DNA of 64,000 nucleotides. Source: Gemmatimonadota bacterium (GTDB taxonomy: Bacteria; Gemmatimonadota; Gemmatimonadetes; Longimicrobiales; Gaopeijiaceae). Position numbers and translations under genes: made by a program. A model generated the notes under the pieces. That model had not been told where the DNA came from and ran no database searches. It worked only from the letters and a program-made list of their open reading frames with translations. Below, in pieces: positions 53,696 to 61,920 of the stretch; the first letter of the stretch is position 1, and each line of letters opens with the position of its first letter. The DNA lies in the NCBI GenBank assembly GCA_030428885.1, contig JAUIEJ010000012.1:62001-126000 (forward strand), read 5' to 3'.

Positions 53696-56349
53696 GGGCC
53701 TCCGGCCGACTCCAGCGTCTGCTCCGGGTCTTTCGGGGACTCCGGGCGCGCTTCCGCCACACGCTCCTCCGGCGCCGGCTGGACCGGGAGATGGACGACG
53801 AGATCGCGTTCCATCTCGCCATGGAGGCGGAAAAGCTCGAGTCCCAGGGGGTCGATCCCGCCGAAGCTCGTCGCCGGGCAGCGGTGGCCTTCGGAGGGGT
53901 CGAGCGGCACCGGGAGGCGCTGCGGGAGGGCCGCCGGGTGCCCGTGCTGGAACCGCTGGTGCGGGACGTGCGATTCGGGATGCGGTCCCTCGCTCGGGAG
54001 CCCGGCTTGACCCTGGCGGCCGTCGTCACCATCGCCCTCGGGGTCGGGGCCACGACGGCGGTGTTCAGCGTGACCCGGGCCCTCCTGCTGCGGCCGCTGC
54101 CCATCCCGGAGGTCGACCGGCTGATGTCGATCCAGGAGCAGCGGAGCGGCGCCGTGTCCACGGGCGTGGAGGGCATGTTGATCCCCTATCCGCGCTTCGA
54201 GGCGTACGCCGACGCCACCGAAGGGGTGTTCCGGTCCACGGCGGCGGTGCGCCTCGACGGATTCGCACTGCGTCTCGACGACGTGACGGTGCACGTCGAC
54301 GGCGCCCTGACGTCCGGGGGCTTCTTCGAGACCGTGGGGATTCGCCCGATCCTGGGGCGGGTCTACACCGGGGACGACGACGCCGAGATCGTGATCTCCC
54401 ACGATCTGTGGTTGGCCCGCTTCGGGGGCGACCCCGAGGTGGTGGGTCGCCGTGTGGCGCTGGACGGCGCCGCCGTGACCATCGTCGGGGTCGGACCCCG
54501 GGGCTTTCGGGGGGTGACCGCCTTCGCCGACGCCCTCTGGGCGCCGGTGGGCATCCGGGATCTGGAGCCCGATTCCTGGGGACTCCGGGTCGTGCCCCTG
54601 GGCCGTCTCGCCGACGGCGTGGACCGGGCCCGGGCCGCAGCGGTGGTGGACGCCGCCGCCGGAGCCATCCCCTCGGACCCGAATGCGACGATCCGGGGCG
54701 CTACCCTCGATCCGGTCCAGAGCGTTCCCGTCCAGGGGCGTGGTGTGGTCGGGGCGTTCCTGGGACTGCTCCTGGGCCTCGCCGTACTGGTGCTCCTCAT
54801 CGCCGCGGCCAACATCGCGAGCGTGCTCCTGGCTCGGGCCTTCGCCCGGCGGAGGGAGACGGCGGTCCGCCTCGCCCTGGGGGCCGGCCGGGCCCGGGTG
54901 GTGCGCCACCTCCTCGCCGAGGCGCTGCTGCTCTTCGTCGCGGGCGGGGCCGCGGGTGTGGCCCTCGCGTACCTGGGTACCGCCGCCCTCGCGTCCATCC
55001 CGCTCCCGCCGCAGGCTCCCGTGATCCTCGACCTCGCGCCGGACCGGACGGTGCTCGTGTTCGCCCTGGCGGTGACGGGTGGGACGGGTCTGGTCTTCGG
55101 GCTCGTTCCGGCGCTGCAGGCGTCCCGTCCCGGCCTGATCGGCGCCCTTCGGGCCGGAGGGTGGGGAGCCACCGCCGGCGGCGGCTGGACCCGCGACCTC
55201 TTCGTCGGGGGACAGGTCGCCCTCTCGGTCCTGCTGCTCGCCACGGCGGCGCTCTTCGCGGGGTCGTTTCGGGCGGGAGCCTCCGTGGACCCCGGGTTCG
55301 ATGCGGCGGGAGTGGTGGTGGCCCGAATCGATCTGGGGGCCCCCCACGACTACGACGGCGGCGCGCGGCTGCGCTTCTGGTCCGAGCTCCGGGACCGCGC
55401 CCGGGCGATTCCCGGGGTGAAGTCGGTGGGGCTGGCCCAGCTCGTGCTCCTGTCCGGCGATCGGTGGGGCGGCGACGTGCGGGCCGCGGACGACCCCGAC
55501 GCACCGGGCGTCAACGCCTTCAGCGACTTCGTGGGATGGGGCTGGTTCGAGGCCCTGGAGGTCGAGATCGTGGAGGGGCGGGCCTTCCGTCCGTCCGACG
55601 GTCCGGACGCCCCACCCGTGGCGGTGGTGAATCAGTTCGCCGCCGAACGCCTCTGGCCCGGCGAGACCGCCGTCGGGCGGCGGTTGCGGGGCGCCATGAA
55701 CCGGAGCGAGGAGGTGGAGGTGGTGGGTGTGGTCCGGGACGGTCGCTACGTCTTCGCCACCGAGGAGCCCACCGCGGCCGTGTTCCAACCCCTGGACCAG
55801 ATGTCCCCCACGGCGGCGTCCATCCATCTTCGGGCCCCGGGCTCCGAAGCCCGGGCCCTCCGGGAACTCGGCGAGATCGTGCGCAGTATGGACGCCGACG
55901 TCGCCCTGGAACTGGCCGGCCCCCTGGAAGCCCTGATCGGGTTCAGCCTCTATCCCCACCGCATCGCGGCGGGCCTGGTCGGGGCCTTCGGCGTGGTGGG
56001 TCTCCTTCTGTCGGCCCTGGGACTCCACGGCGTCCTGGCCCACCAGGTGGCCCGGCGCACCCGGGAGTTCGGGGTGCGCCGAGCCCTGGGGGCCGGAACC
56101 GGCGACGTGGTGGCCCGGGTGCTGGGGCGAGGGGCGGTGCTCGCCGGCGCGGGCTGCGCCGTGGGCCTCGCAGCCGGGTGGCTCGTGGCCCGGGGCGTGG
56201 GAAGCTTCCTCTACGGCGTCACCCCCCTGGGCGCCCCCTCCCTGGCCGCCGTGGCGGCCCTGCTCTTCGCCGTGGCCGTGGGCGCCGGACTGGTGCCGGC
56301 CCTTCGCGCCGGCCGGGTCGCTCCCGCCCGGGCGCTGCGGGACGAGTAG
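53692..56349 (+). CDS. ADOP-type MacB/FtsX permease
   Basis: The start GTG 53692 overlaps the PadR stop. The 885-residue protein has a longer N-terminal prefix (about residues 1-95, with REMDDEIAFHLAMEAEKLES and DPAEARRRAAVAFGG). Two MacB-core plus FtsX repeats follow, with GVRRALGAGTGDVVARVL near the end. The prefix differs from those of the other two ADOP genes in the window. No ATPase partner is present. Confidence 0.9.
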   Translation: MRASGRLQRLLRVFRGLRARFRHTLLRRRLDREMDDEIAFHLAMEAEKLESQGVDPAEARRRAAVAFGGVERHREALREGRRVPVLEPLVRDVRFGMRSLAREPGLTLAAVVTIALGVGATTAVFSVTRALLLRPLPIPEVDRLMSIQEQRSGAVSTGVEGMLIPYPRFEAYADATEGVFRSTAAVRLDGFALRLDDVTVHVDGALTSGGFFETVGIRPILGRVYTGDDDAEIVISHDLWLARFGGDPEVVGRRVALDGAAVTIVGVGPRGFRGVTAFADALWAPVGIRDLEPDSWGLRVVPLGRLADGVDRARAAAVVDAAAGAIPSDPNATIRGATLDPVQSVPVQGRGVVGAFLGLLLGLAVLVLLIAAANIASVLLARAFARRRETAVRLALGAGRARVVRHLLAEALLLFVAGGAAGVALAYLGTAALASIPLPPQAPVILDLAPDRTVLVFALAVTGGTGLVFGLVPALQASRPGLIGALRAGGWGATAGGGWTRDLFVGGQVALSVLLLATAALFAGSFRAGASVDPGFDAAGVVVARIDLGAPHDYDGGARLRFWSELRDRARAIPGVKSVGLAQLVLLSGDRWGGDVRAADDPDAPGVNAFSDFVGWGWFEALEVEIVEGRAFRPSDGPDAPPVAVVNQFAAERLWPGETAVGRRLRGAMNRSEEVEVVGVVRDGRYVFATEEPTAAVFQPLDQMSPTAASIHLRAPGSEARALRELGEIVRSMDADVALELAGPLEALIGFSLYPHRIAAGLVGAFGVVGLLLSALGLHGVLAHQVARRTREFGVRRALGAGTGDVVARVLGRGAVLAGAGCAVGLAAGWLVARGVGSFLYGVTPLGAPSLAAVAALLFAVAVGAGLVPALRAGRVAPARALRDE

Positions 56350-56393
56350 CCGTAGGTTGTCTCCCGGACCTTCGCGAGCTCGGGAGGAAGACG

Positions 56394-56924
56394 ATGGGTG
56401 GCTACATCCGTGAACTCCGGGCCCTCATCGGGCCCCGCCTCATCACCCTGCCGTCGGTGACGACGGTGCTGTTCGACGACCGGGATCGGATTCTTCTGAT
56501 CCGCCATCGGGAGGGGGGGCGCTGGCTGGCTCCCGGGGGGATGATCGAACCGGGCGAGCGACCGGCCGATGCCGCCCTCCGCGAGTTGTGGGAGGAGACG
56601 GGGTGGGTTGCCCGGCTGGACGGCCTGCTGGGCGTCTTCGGTGGCCCCGAGTTTCTGGTCCGGTACGCCAACGGCGACGAGGTGACGTACGTCATGTCGG
56701 TCTTCGCCGCCGTCCCGGTGCGGCGCCACGGACCGGCCGGGTCGGACGAGGCCTTGGAACAGCGCTTCGTGTCCCGGGCCGAGATGTCGTCGCTGGACCT
56801 GGCGGAGTGGGCCCGGGTGGTCCTGCCCGGCGTGTGGGCGGCCCGGCGGAGCCCCGCCTTCGCCGGCCCCCACTGGCAGCCCCCGGACCCGGCCCCCGAC
56901 GGGGGACTCACCGGATCGCCGTGA
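56394..56924 (+). CDS. Nudix hydrolase
   Basis: This 176-residue protein has a strong ribosome-binding site (GGGAGGAAG) before ATG 56394. The Nudix box is complete and matches GX5EX7REUXEEXGU: GMIEPGE, RPADAAL, then RELWEETGW. Nudix enzymes cleave nucleoside diphosphate derivatives; the substrate cannot be read from the sequence. Its 3' end overlaps the convergent lipoprotein gene by 17 bases. Confidence 0.92.
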   Translation: MGGYIRELRALIGPRLITLPSVTTVLFDDRDRILLIRHREGGRWLAPGGMIEPGERPADAALRELWEETGWVARLDGLLGVFGGPEFLVRYANGDEVTYVMSVFAAVPVRRHGPAGSDEALEQRFVSRAEMSSLDLAEWARVVLPGVWAARRSPAFAGPHWQPPDPAPDGGLTGSP

Positions 56925-57354
56925 GGGCGTCCCAGGTCAGGGTGACGGTGCGCTCGGCCTGGCCCACGAAGGTGACCGTGCGGGCCTCGGTGTCGACGCG
57001 GATGTCGGCCAGGTAGCGGGCACCCACGGCCTCGTGCACCCCCAGGGTCGATCCGGCGGCGTCGAAGGCGTGGACGGCGAACGAACTCCGGTTGTCGTGG
57101 AACGAGAGTGCCACGTAGTCCACCTCCTGCCAGCGCACCACGGGGCACTCTCCCGAAGTGGTCTGGCAGGTGGCCTTGTACTGATCCGTGGCGAACGGTG
57201 GGAGGGCGGCGGGGGCCACCAGGCGCACCGTGGGGGCGGCCTCCTGCTCCGGCTCCTCCGGGTCCGGCTCGAGGAAGTTGGACGACGTGGTGCAGGCGCT
57301 CGGGGCGAGGAGGAGGAGCAGGGGCAGGGCGGGGGAGAATCGGCGGCGACGCAT
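56908..57354 (-). CDS. Lipoprotein of unknown function
   Basis: This 148-residue protein has a lipobox after a short hydrophobic signal (LAPSACTTS). A Pro/Glu-rich linker is followed by a likely beta-rich domain containing PFATDQYKATCQTTSGECPVVRW and VTFVGQAERTVTLTWDAL. Two further cysteines (in TCQ and GECP) might form a disulfide. It converges on the Nudix gene with a 17-base overlap. No function is recognised. Confidence 0.6.
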   Translation of the reverse strand: MRRRRFSPALPLLLLLAPSACTTSSNFLEPDPEEPEQEAAPTVRLVAPAALPPFATDQYKATCQTTSGECPVVRWQEVDYVALSFHDNRSSFAVHAFDAAGSTLGVHEAVGARYLADIRVDTEARTVTFVGQAERTVTLTWDALTAIR

Positions 57355-57432
57355 GGGGGACTCCGGAACGAATCGGGAACGCGGGTGCAGTGGGTGTTCG
57401 ATTCGTAGAGCGCCGGAATCCCCCCGGGGTTT

Positions 57433-58944
57433 TCATCTCGCGCAGTCGTCGCCCGGCCCCCGGGCCGCCTCCAGCCGGGGCAGGGCCCCCCGCACCGCAC
57501 TCCGGGCCGACTGGTCGGCGCGGTTCCACGCCCGCCAGTTCCCGGATCGCGCGGGGCCCCATCGGTCCACCAGGCGACGGGCCACGATGCAGCGCGCCTC
57601 CGGGGGGAGTTCGTCGAGCCGGTTCACCAGGAGGGGGACCGCGTCGCTGCCCAGGGAGGCCAGGTAGCGGGCGTCGGGGGCCTGGGCCGGGGACCCTCCG
57701 TCGGGTTGGCGCCAGCGATCCAACTGGTCCCGGGCCGACCGGGCTGCCGGGTTGAGGACGAGCAGTCCCGCCACCAGCGCGTACGCCCCCGCCACGACCC
57801 CCACGGCGAACCTGCGCGGGCGCTCCCGGAGGACCGTGGCGCCGAACCAGAGCACGACCCCGGCGAGCCAGGCGAGGATCGCCGAGGCCACCATGCGGTC
57901 TTCGGTCCATCCGAAGGCCGCGACGTAGGCGCCCATGCGCACGGCGGCCGAGGCGACGATGGCCACGAGAAGGGCCACCTGGGCGCCGGCCAGGGCCCGC
58001 ACCGCCCACCGGGCCGGCGTGGGCCGGTCGTCCAGGAGGCCGAGGATGCCCAGGAGCCAGGGCAGTCCCAGGGCGGTGGCGGCCACGAGCTGGAAGAAGC
58101 CTTCCCGGGCGTAGGCCGCGTAGGTGAGCCCCTCGGTACGCTCCACCCAGACCGCCCCGCCGAAGAGGGCGCCGGCCTGGACCGCCACGAAGGCCAGGAA
58201 GAGGACGTCCACCAGGCCGAGGGCCAGGGCCGCCTCCCCCGCCCGAACCCGGGGGCGAGCCCGCCGCACGGGATCCAGGGCGTCGATCCGGGTCCCGGTG
58301 ACGAAACCGGCGAGCCACCCGCTGGCCAACCACGCCACCACGCCCACGGCCAGGGCGTGACCGGCGAACCGCCGCACGTCCACGGCCACCACGTCGCGGA
58401 CGAGCCCGGCGAAGACCGCATCGGCCGAGGCGAAGAGGGCCCCGAAAACCGCCAGGGGGACGGCGGCCAGGAGGAGTCCCCGCACCACCGTCCACGCCGT
58501 GGCCCGGGACTGGGCCGAGACCTCGTCGGCCCCGCCCCGGAAGAGGCGAAAGGCCCCGAGACCCGCATGGAGGCCCGACGAAGCCAGGGCCTCGACCAGC
58601 TCGTCGATCCGGGCGCTCCCCACCCAGCCCCTCCCACCCCGGAAGGCCGGGAGGGCGAAGGCCGCCGCCGCCGCCCCGAAGGTGGCCAGATTGAGCAACT
58701 CGGAGCCGCGCCAGACCAGGAGTCCCCCGAACACCACCCCCACCGCCAGCCACCCTCGGGCTTCGGTACCGGGGCGCACCCCGGCCGCGGCACTCACCGC
58801 CGCCACCGACGCCGCCAGGATCCAGAACAGCAGCGCGAAGTTGAGGCCGGGGCCGCCTTCGGTGCGGAGGAGCACGTCGGCGGCCATGCCCAGGCCCAGT
58901 CCGGCGGTGGCGATGGCCGCTACGGGGAGTCGGCGCGCGGTCAT
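57433..58944 (-). CDS. DUF4173/DUF4153-like polytopic membrane protein
   Basis: The start ATG 58942-58944 overlaps the uppS stop by 4 bases (ATGA). The 503-residue protein has about 12 hydrophobic helices over residues 10-420. A C-terminal soluble tail contains [36 protein letters not shown], the end of a DUF4173-type domain. The molecular role is unknown. Coupling to uppS suggests an envelope or undecaprenyl-related context, but that is inference. Confidence 0.75.
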   Translation of the reverse strand: MTARRLPVAAIATAGLGLGMAADVLLRTEGGPGLNFALLFWILAASVAAVSAAAGVRPGTEARGWLAVGVVFGGLLVWRGSELLNLATFGAAAAAFALPAFRGGRGWVGSARIDELVEALASSGLHAGLGAFRLFRGGADEVSAQSRATAWTVVRGLLLAAVPLAVFGALFASADAVFAGLVRDVVAVDVRRFAGHALAVGVVAWLASGWLAGFVTGTRIDALDPVRRARPRVRAGEAALALGLVDVLFLAFVAVQAGALFGGAVWVERTEGLTYAAYAREGFFQLVAATALGLPWLLGILGLLDDRPTPARWAVRALAGAQVALLVAIVASAAVRMGAYVAAFGWTEDRMVASAILAWLAGVVLWFGATVLRERPRRFAVGVVAGAYALVAGLLVLNPAARSARDQLDRWRQPDGGSPAQAPDARYLASLGSDAVPLLVNRLDELPPEARCIVARRLVDRWGPARSGNWRAWNRADQSARSAVRGALPRLEAARGPGDDCAR

Positions 58945-59720
58945 GATCCCACACTCCGTCGAGAGGTGGTGAGGCGAGGGGCGTCGGGCGAGGGGAGCCC
59001 CCCGAAGCGGCGATCCCGTCGCCGGAAGGCCGACACGGCGGCCTCCAGCTCCGGGGCTCCGAAGTCGGGCCAGGCCACGGGGGTGAAAACGAGCTCGGCG
59101 TAGGCGCATTCCCAGAGCAGGAAGTCGCTCAGGCGCTGCTCGCCACCGGTTCGAATGAGCAGATCGACGTCGCCGGTGCCCGAGGGGGCGTGGGTGGCGG
59201 CGGCCAGGGCTCCGGCGAAGGCCTCCCGGCTCGGCGCCGGCGCACCGCCCAGTCGTGCCGCGGCCTCCACCAGGGCGTCCCGGGCCGAGTAGTCGATGGC
59301 GATGCGCAGGTGGAGTCGGGACCCGGCCGACGTGCGGGTCTCGGCGGCGTCGATGCGACGGGAGAGGGCCCGGAAGAGCCGGTCCCGGCGCCCGATGACG
59401 CTGAGCCGGATCCCGTGGTCCACGCAGTGGGCCACCTCCGAGCGGAGGTGCCGGGCGAACAGCCGCATGAGGTGCCCCACCTCCGCCGCGGGCCGCGTCC
59501 AGTTGTCGGCGGAGAAGGCGTAGAGGGTGAGGGTGTGGATCTCCATCCCCGCCGCCGCCTCCACCACCCGGCGTACGGCCGCCGCCCCGGCCACGTGCCC
59601 GGCCCGGCGGGGTCGGCCCCGGGCCCGGGCCCAGCGCCCGTTGCCGTCCATGATGATGGCCACGTGGAGGCCCGATGTCGGCTCGGGAGAGCGCACGGTC
59701 GCCAAAGTACTTGAAACCAT
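58941..59720 (-). CDS. uppS: Isoprenyl transferase / undecaprenyl diphosphate synthase
   Basis: This 259-residue protein has catalytic D25 in [15 protein letters not shown], then FSADNW and the C-terminal [26 protein letters not shown], characteristic of cis-prenyltransferases. It makes the C55 carrier for peptidoglycan and other envelope polymers. The ATG at 59720 has GGAG 8 bases upstream. A bipartite motif shared with the adjacent regulator operon overlaps this start region. A longer variant start is not needed. Confidence 0.92.
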   Translation of the reverse strand: MVSSTLATVRSPEPTSGLHVAIIMDGNGRWARARGRPRRAGHVAGAAAVRRVVEAAAGMEIHTLTLYAFSADNWTRPAAEVGHLMRLFARHLRSEVAHCVDHGIRLSVIGRRDRLFRALSRRIDAAETRTSAGSRLHLRIAIDYSARDALVEAAARLGGAPAPSREAFAGALAAATHAPSGTGDVDLLIRTGGEQRLSDFLLWECAYAELVFTPVAWPDFGAPELEAAVSAFRRRDRRFGGLPSPDAPRLTTSRRSVGS

Positions 59721-59725
59721 AAAGT
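59705..59725 (-). promoter_or_regulatory. Bipartite motif over the uppS start (copy B)
   Basis: AAGTACTT (59705-59712), seven variable bases, then TAAAGT (59720-59725), reading left to right on the plus strand. The same two parts at the same spacing recur at 60781-60801. This copy covers the uppS start codon and the first codons, so a bound protein would block translation or transcription at once. Confidence 0.55.
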
Positions 59726-59733
59726 CTACTCCG

Positions 59734-59757
59734 AAAAAAACAGGGACCGTGCGACGG
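59734..59757 (-). terminator. Possible weak terminator with seven T residues (minus strand)
   Basis: On the minus strand a short stem CCGT/ACGG (59747-59757) is followed, after 6 bases, by seven T (59734-59740). It would terminate transcription of the winged-helix regulator gene. The stem is short and the spacing large, so this is only a weak candidate. Confidence 0.3.
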
Positions 59758-59762
59758 AGGGG

Positions 59763-60083
59763 CTACTCCCGCACCCGTTGGATGAGGGCTTCCATGTGAT
59801 CCAGGTACCGCTTGAGGGCGTCTCGACCCGCCGGCGTGAGGCGATAGTCGGTGCGGGGCATGCGTCCCTCGAACGACTTCGTCACCTCCAGGTACCCCGC
59901 CTCCTCGAGACGGCGGGCGTGGACGCTGAGATTGCCGTCGGAGGTCTCCAGCCGGTCCTTCAGTTCGTTGAAGGTGAGGGACTCCTCCACGGCCAGGGCG
60001 CTCACGATGCCGAGGCGCACCCGTCCGTGGATGAGCCGGTCGAATTCCACCGGGTTGGTGCCGGCACCGGCCGTGGCCGTCAT
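59763..60083 (-). CDS. Winged-helix transcriptional regulator (HTH_34-type)
   Basis: The start ATG 60081-60083 is chosen for its AAGGAGGGGC ribosome-binding site; a GTG at 60143 would add 20 residues. The 106-residue protein has the one-domain winged-helix pattern: LIHGRVRLGIVSALAVEESLTFNELKDRL, then SDGNLSVHARRLEEAGYLEV, and the wing TDYRLTPAGRDALKRYL. This resembles regulators of the HTH_34/ArsR-MarR-like group. It is co-transcribed with the membrane protein upstream (60136-60747). Both its operon and uppS carry the AAGTACTT-N7-TAAAGT motif, so it may control both. Confidence 0.85.
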   Translation of the reverse strand: MTATAGAGTNPVEFDRLIHGRVRLGIVSALAVEESLTFNELKDRLETSDGNLSVHARRLEEAGYLEVTKSFEGRMPRTDYRLTPAGRDALKRYLDHMEALIQRVRE

Positions 60084-60135
60084 CTTCGCCCCTCCTTGCC
60101 GGGGTGCCGGCCCATCGTCGGATTTCCGCGCCGGG

Positions 60136-60747
60136 TCAGCCACCGTGCCTCCGAGCGATGATGGTGCCGAAGACCACGTGGAGTCCCCCGAATCCGGCGG
60201 CCATCCAGGCGTCGCCGGCCCCGGGGCCCCAGAAGAGCGCCGCCGTGCCCAGGAGCATGAAACAGATGCCCATGACCGGGACGGTCCGGACGCTGAAGGT
60301 GCCCGCCGCCACGACCCCCACGCCGTAGAGGATGAGCCAGGCGCCCGGGATCAGGTCCATGGCTCCGGCCCGCCAGAGCGCCAGGGTCAGGGCCACGCCG
60401 GCCAGGGCCGGAGGCAGGAACGAGAGGAGCATCTTGCGCCCCGCCCCGGACAGCATGGGAAGGTTGGAGCGCCGCGCCTTGCGCTGGATCGCCCACACGC
60501 CCACGCCGGCGGCCAGGACCGCCTCCACGCCCCAGATGGTCAGCCACGCCCGGGGCTCGGCGCCGGAGCCCGAGGCCACGGCGGCGGCGGCCAGCGCCGT
60601 CACTCCCATGGCCACGCCGCCCCATCCGGGCACCGCCGTGAAGGCCTGGCCCCGCTCCATGGTGCGGCGGATGTAGCGCAGGTCCTCCATGGCCCGGTGC
60701 CCCAGGGCGATGGGCTCGGAGTCGGAGGGGGCGGAGAGGGGAGGCAT
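60136..60747 (-). CDS. Membrane protein paired with the winged-helix regulator
   Basis: This 203-residue protein has a soluble N-terminal region of ~35 residues (MEDLRYIRRTMERGQAF) and five to six hydrophobic helices afterwards. Such membrane proteins are found upstream of winged-helix regulators in this phylum and may act as partners or sensors. No catalytic motif is visible. Its promoter region (60748-60828) carries TTGACA on the minus strand (60777-60782) and the shared bipartite motif. Confidence 0.7.
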   Translation of the reverse strand: MPPLSAPSDSEPIALGHRAMEDLRYIRRTMERGQAFTAVPGWGGVAMGVTALAAAAVASGSGAEPRAWLTIWGVEAVLAAGVGVWAIQRKARRSNLPMLSGAGRKMLLSFLPPALAGVALTLALWRAGAMDLIPGAWLILYGVGVVAAGTFSVRTVPVMGICFMLLGTAALFWGPGAGDAWMAAGFGGLHVVFGTIIARRHGG

Positions 60748-60780
60748 GGTTCGAATGTGGGCGTCGGCGCAGGAGGTGTC

Positions 60781-60801
60781 AAGTACTTTTGTTTGTAAAG
60801 T
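60781..60801 (-). promoter_or_regulatory. Bipartite motif upstream of the regulator operon (copy A)
   Basis: AAGTACTT (60781-60788), seven bases, then TAAAGT (60796-60801) on the plus strand. It overlaps a TTGACA -35-like element on the minus strand (60777-60782) that could drive the membrane protein-regulator operon. It is identical in both parts and spacing to the copy at 59705-59725. Confidence 0.6.
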
Positions 60802-60828
60802 GCATGCTGCCGGCGTCCGTCCGTCGCA

Positions 60829-61920
60829 CTACTGCTCGTAGGGGTCGTCCAGGTCCGACAGCATGACGTTGCTGGCCAGGTCGTCGTGGAGGCGGGCCAG
60901 GAGGCTGTCTTCCGGGAGTTTGCCCAGGGCCTGCTCCATCTTTCGCAGGGCGGACTCGCTGGGGAACGCCAGGTGGGCCACCGGGTCGCCGGGAGAGACG
61001 GCGGGGAGGGTGGTCATGGCCAGGACGATGGCGTCCCGGGGAGCGGTGAGGGTGTTGAGGCTCCGTCCCGCCAGGCTCGTGTTGGTGGCCAGGGGCTGGC
61101 CCTTCTCCACCGTGTCGCCCGGGTGGACGTGGAAGCGGAGGAATCCCCCTTCCTCGGCCCGGATCCACCGGGTGTCCTCGGCCACGGTGCGGTACGACGG
61201 CTCCACGATGTCGCCCTCGATCATCTTCAGCCCCACCAGAACGTTGCGGATTCCCCGCAGGGCGTACTCCACCACGGCGGGCTCCACCTTCCAGACTTCG
61301 CCGGCCTCCAGGGTCATGGTGGCGCACCCGGCCGCCAGGGCCGCCCGCCGGAGACTGCCCTCGGGCCCGCGGGAGTTGATGAGGAGCTCGGCGCCGAAGA
61401 GGGTCGCCAGGCGGGCCGTGGCCTCCTGGTTCATGTCGGCCCGGGCGTTGGGGTAGTTGGTCCGGCGCACGGCGGCGGTGTGGAGGTCGATGCCGTAGTC
61501 GCATCGGGCGACGATGTTCTGGAACGTCACGTGGGCCAGGCGGCTCGACAGGCTGCCCGTGGGCGAGCCTGGGAAGCTCCGGTTCAGGTCGCGTCGGTCG
61601 GGGGAGTACCGGGACAACTGCTCGAAGGCGGGGATGTTCACCACCGGGACCAGCACCAGCGTGCCCGCCCGGAGGTCGAAGGGGCGCTCCTGGAGGATGT
61701 GCCGCACCGTGCCCGTCCCGTTGATCTCGTCGCCGTGTACGGCCCCGGTCACGAACACCGAGGGTCCGGGCTCGGGCCCGCGCCAGACGTGGATGGGCAC
61801 GCCGATGTCGGCGCCGCTGTAGCTCCGACTCACCGTCAGCGTGATGTCGTGCCGCGTGCCGGGCGCCACGGTTTCGCCATTCCAGCGGGCCGCAGCGGCC
61901 CACTTCTCGTCGTGGGTCAT
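60829..61920 (-). CDS. Succinylglutamate desuccinylase / aspartoacylase-family zinc hydrolase
   Basis: This 363-residue M14-related deacylase has zinc ligands His and Glu in TGAVHGDEINGTGT, a second His in GIDLHTAA, and catalytic Glu in TLEAGEVWKVEP. AstE/AspA family enzymes hydrolyse N-acyl amino acids. In several proteobacteria it is encoded with rimK and rimB, suggesting a role around poly-glutamylation or amino-acid ligases. Its start overlaps the rimK stop by 4 bases. Confidence 0.88.
   Translation of the reverse strand: MTHDEKWAAAARWNGETVAPGTRHDITLTVSRSYSGADIGVPIHVWRGPEPGPSVFVTGAVHGDEINGTGTVRHILQERPFDLRAGTLVLVPVVNIPAFEQLSRYSPDRRDLNRSFPGSPTGSLSSRLAHVTFQNIVARCDYGIDLHTAAVRRTNYPNARADMNQEATARLATLFGAELLINSRGPEGSLRRAALAAGCATMTLEAGEVWKVEPAVVEYALRGIRNVLVGLKMIEGDIVEPSYRTVAEDTRWIRAEEGGFLRFHVHPGDTVEKGQPLATNTSLAGRSLNTLTAPRDAIVLAMTTLPAVSPGDPVAHLAFPSESALRKMEQALGKLPEDSLLARLHDDLASNVMLSDLDDPYEQ

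Noticed and set aside
60748-60828. A sigma-70 promoter on the minus strand, TTGACA-17-CACATT
   Set aside because: The -35 is good but the -10 matches only three of six positions, so it is noted with the motif entry and not listed as a separate promoter.
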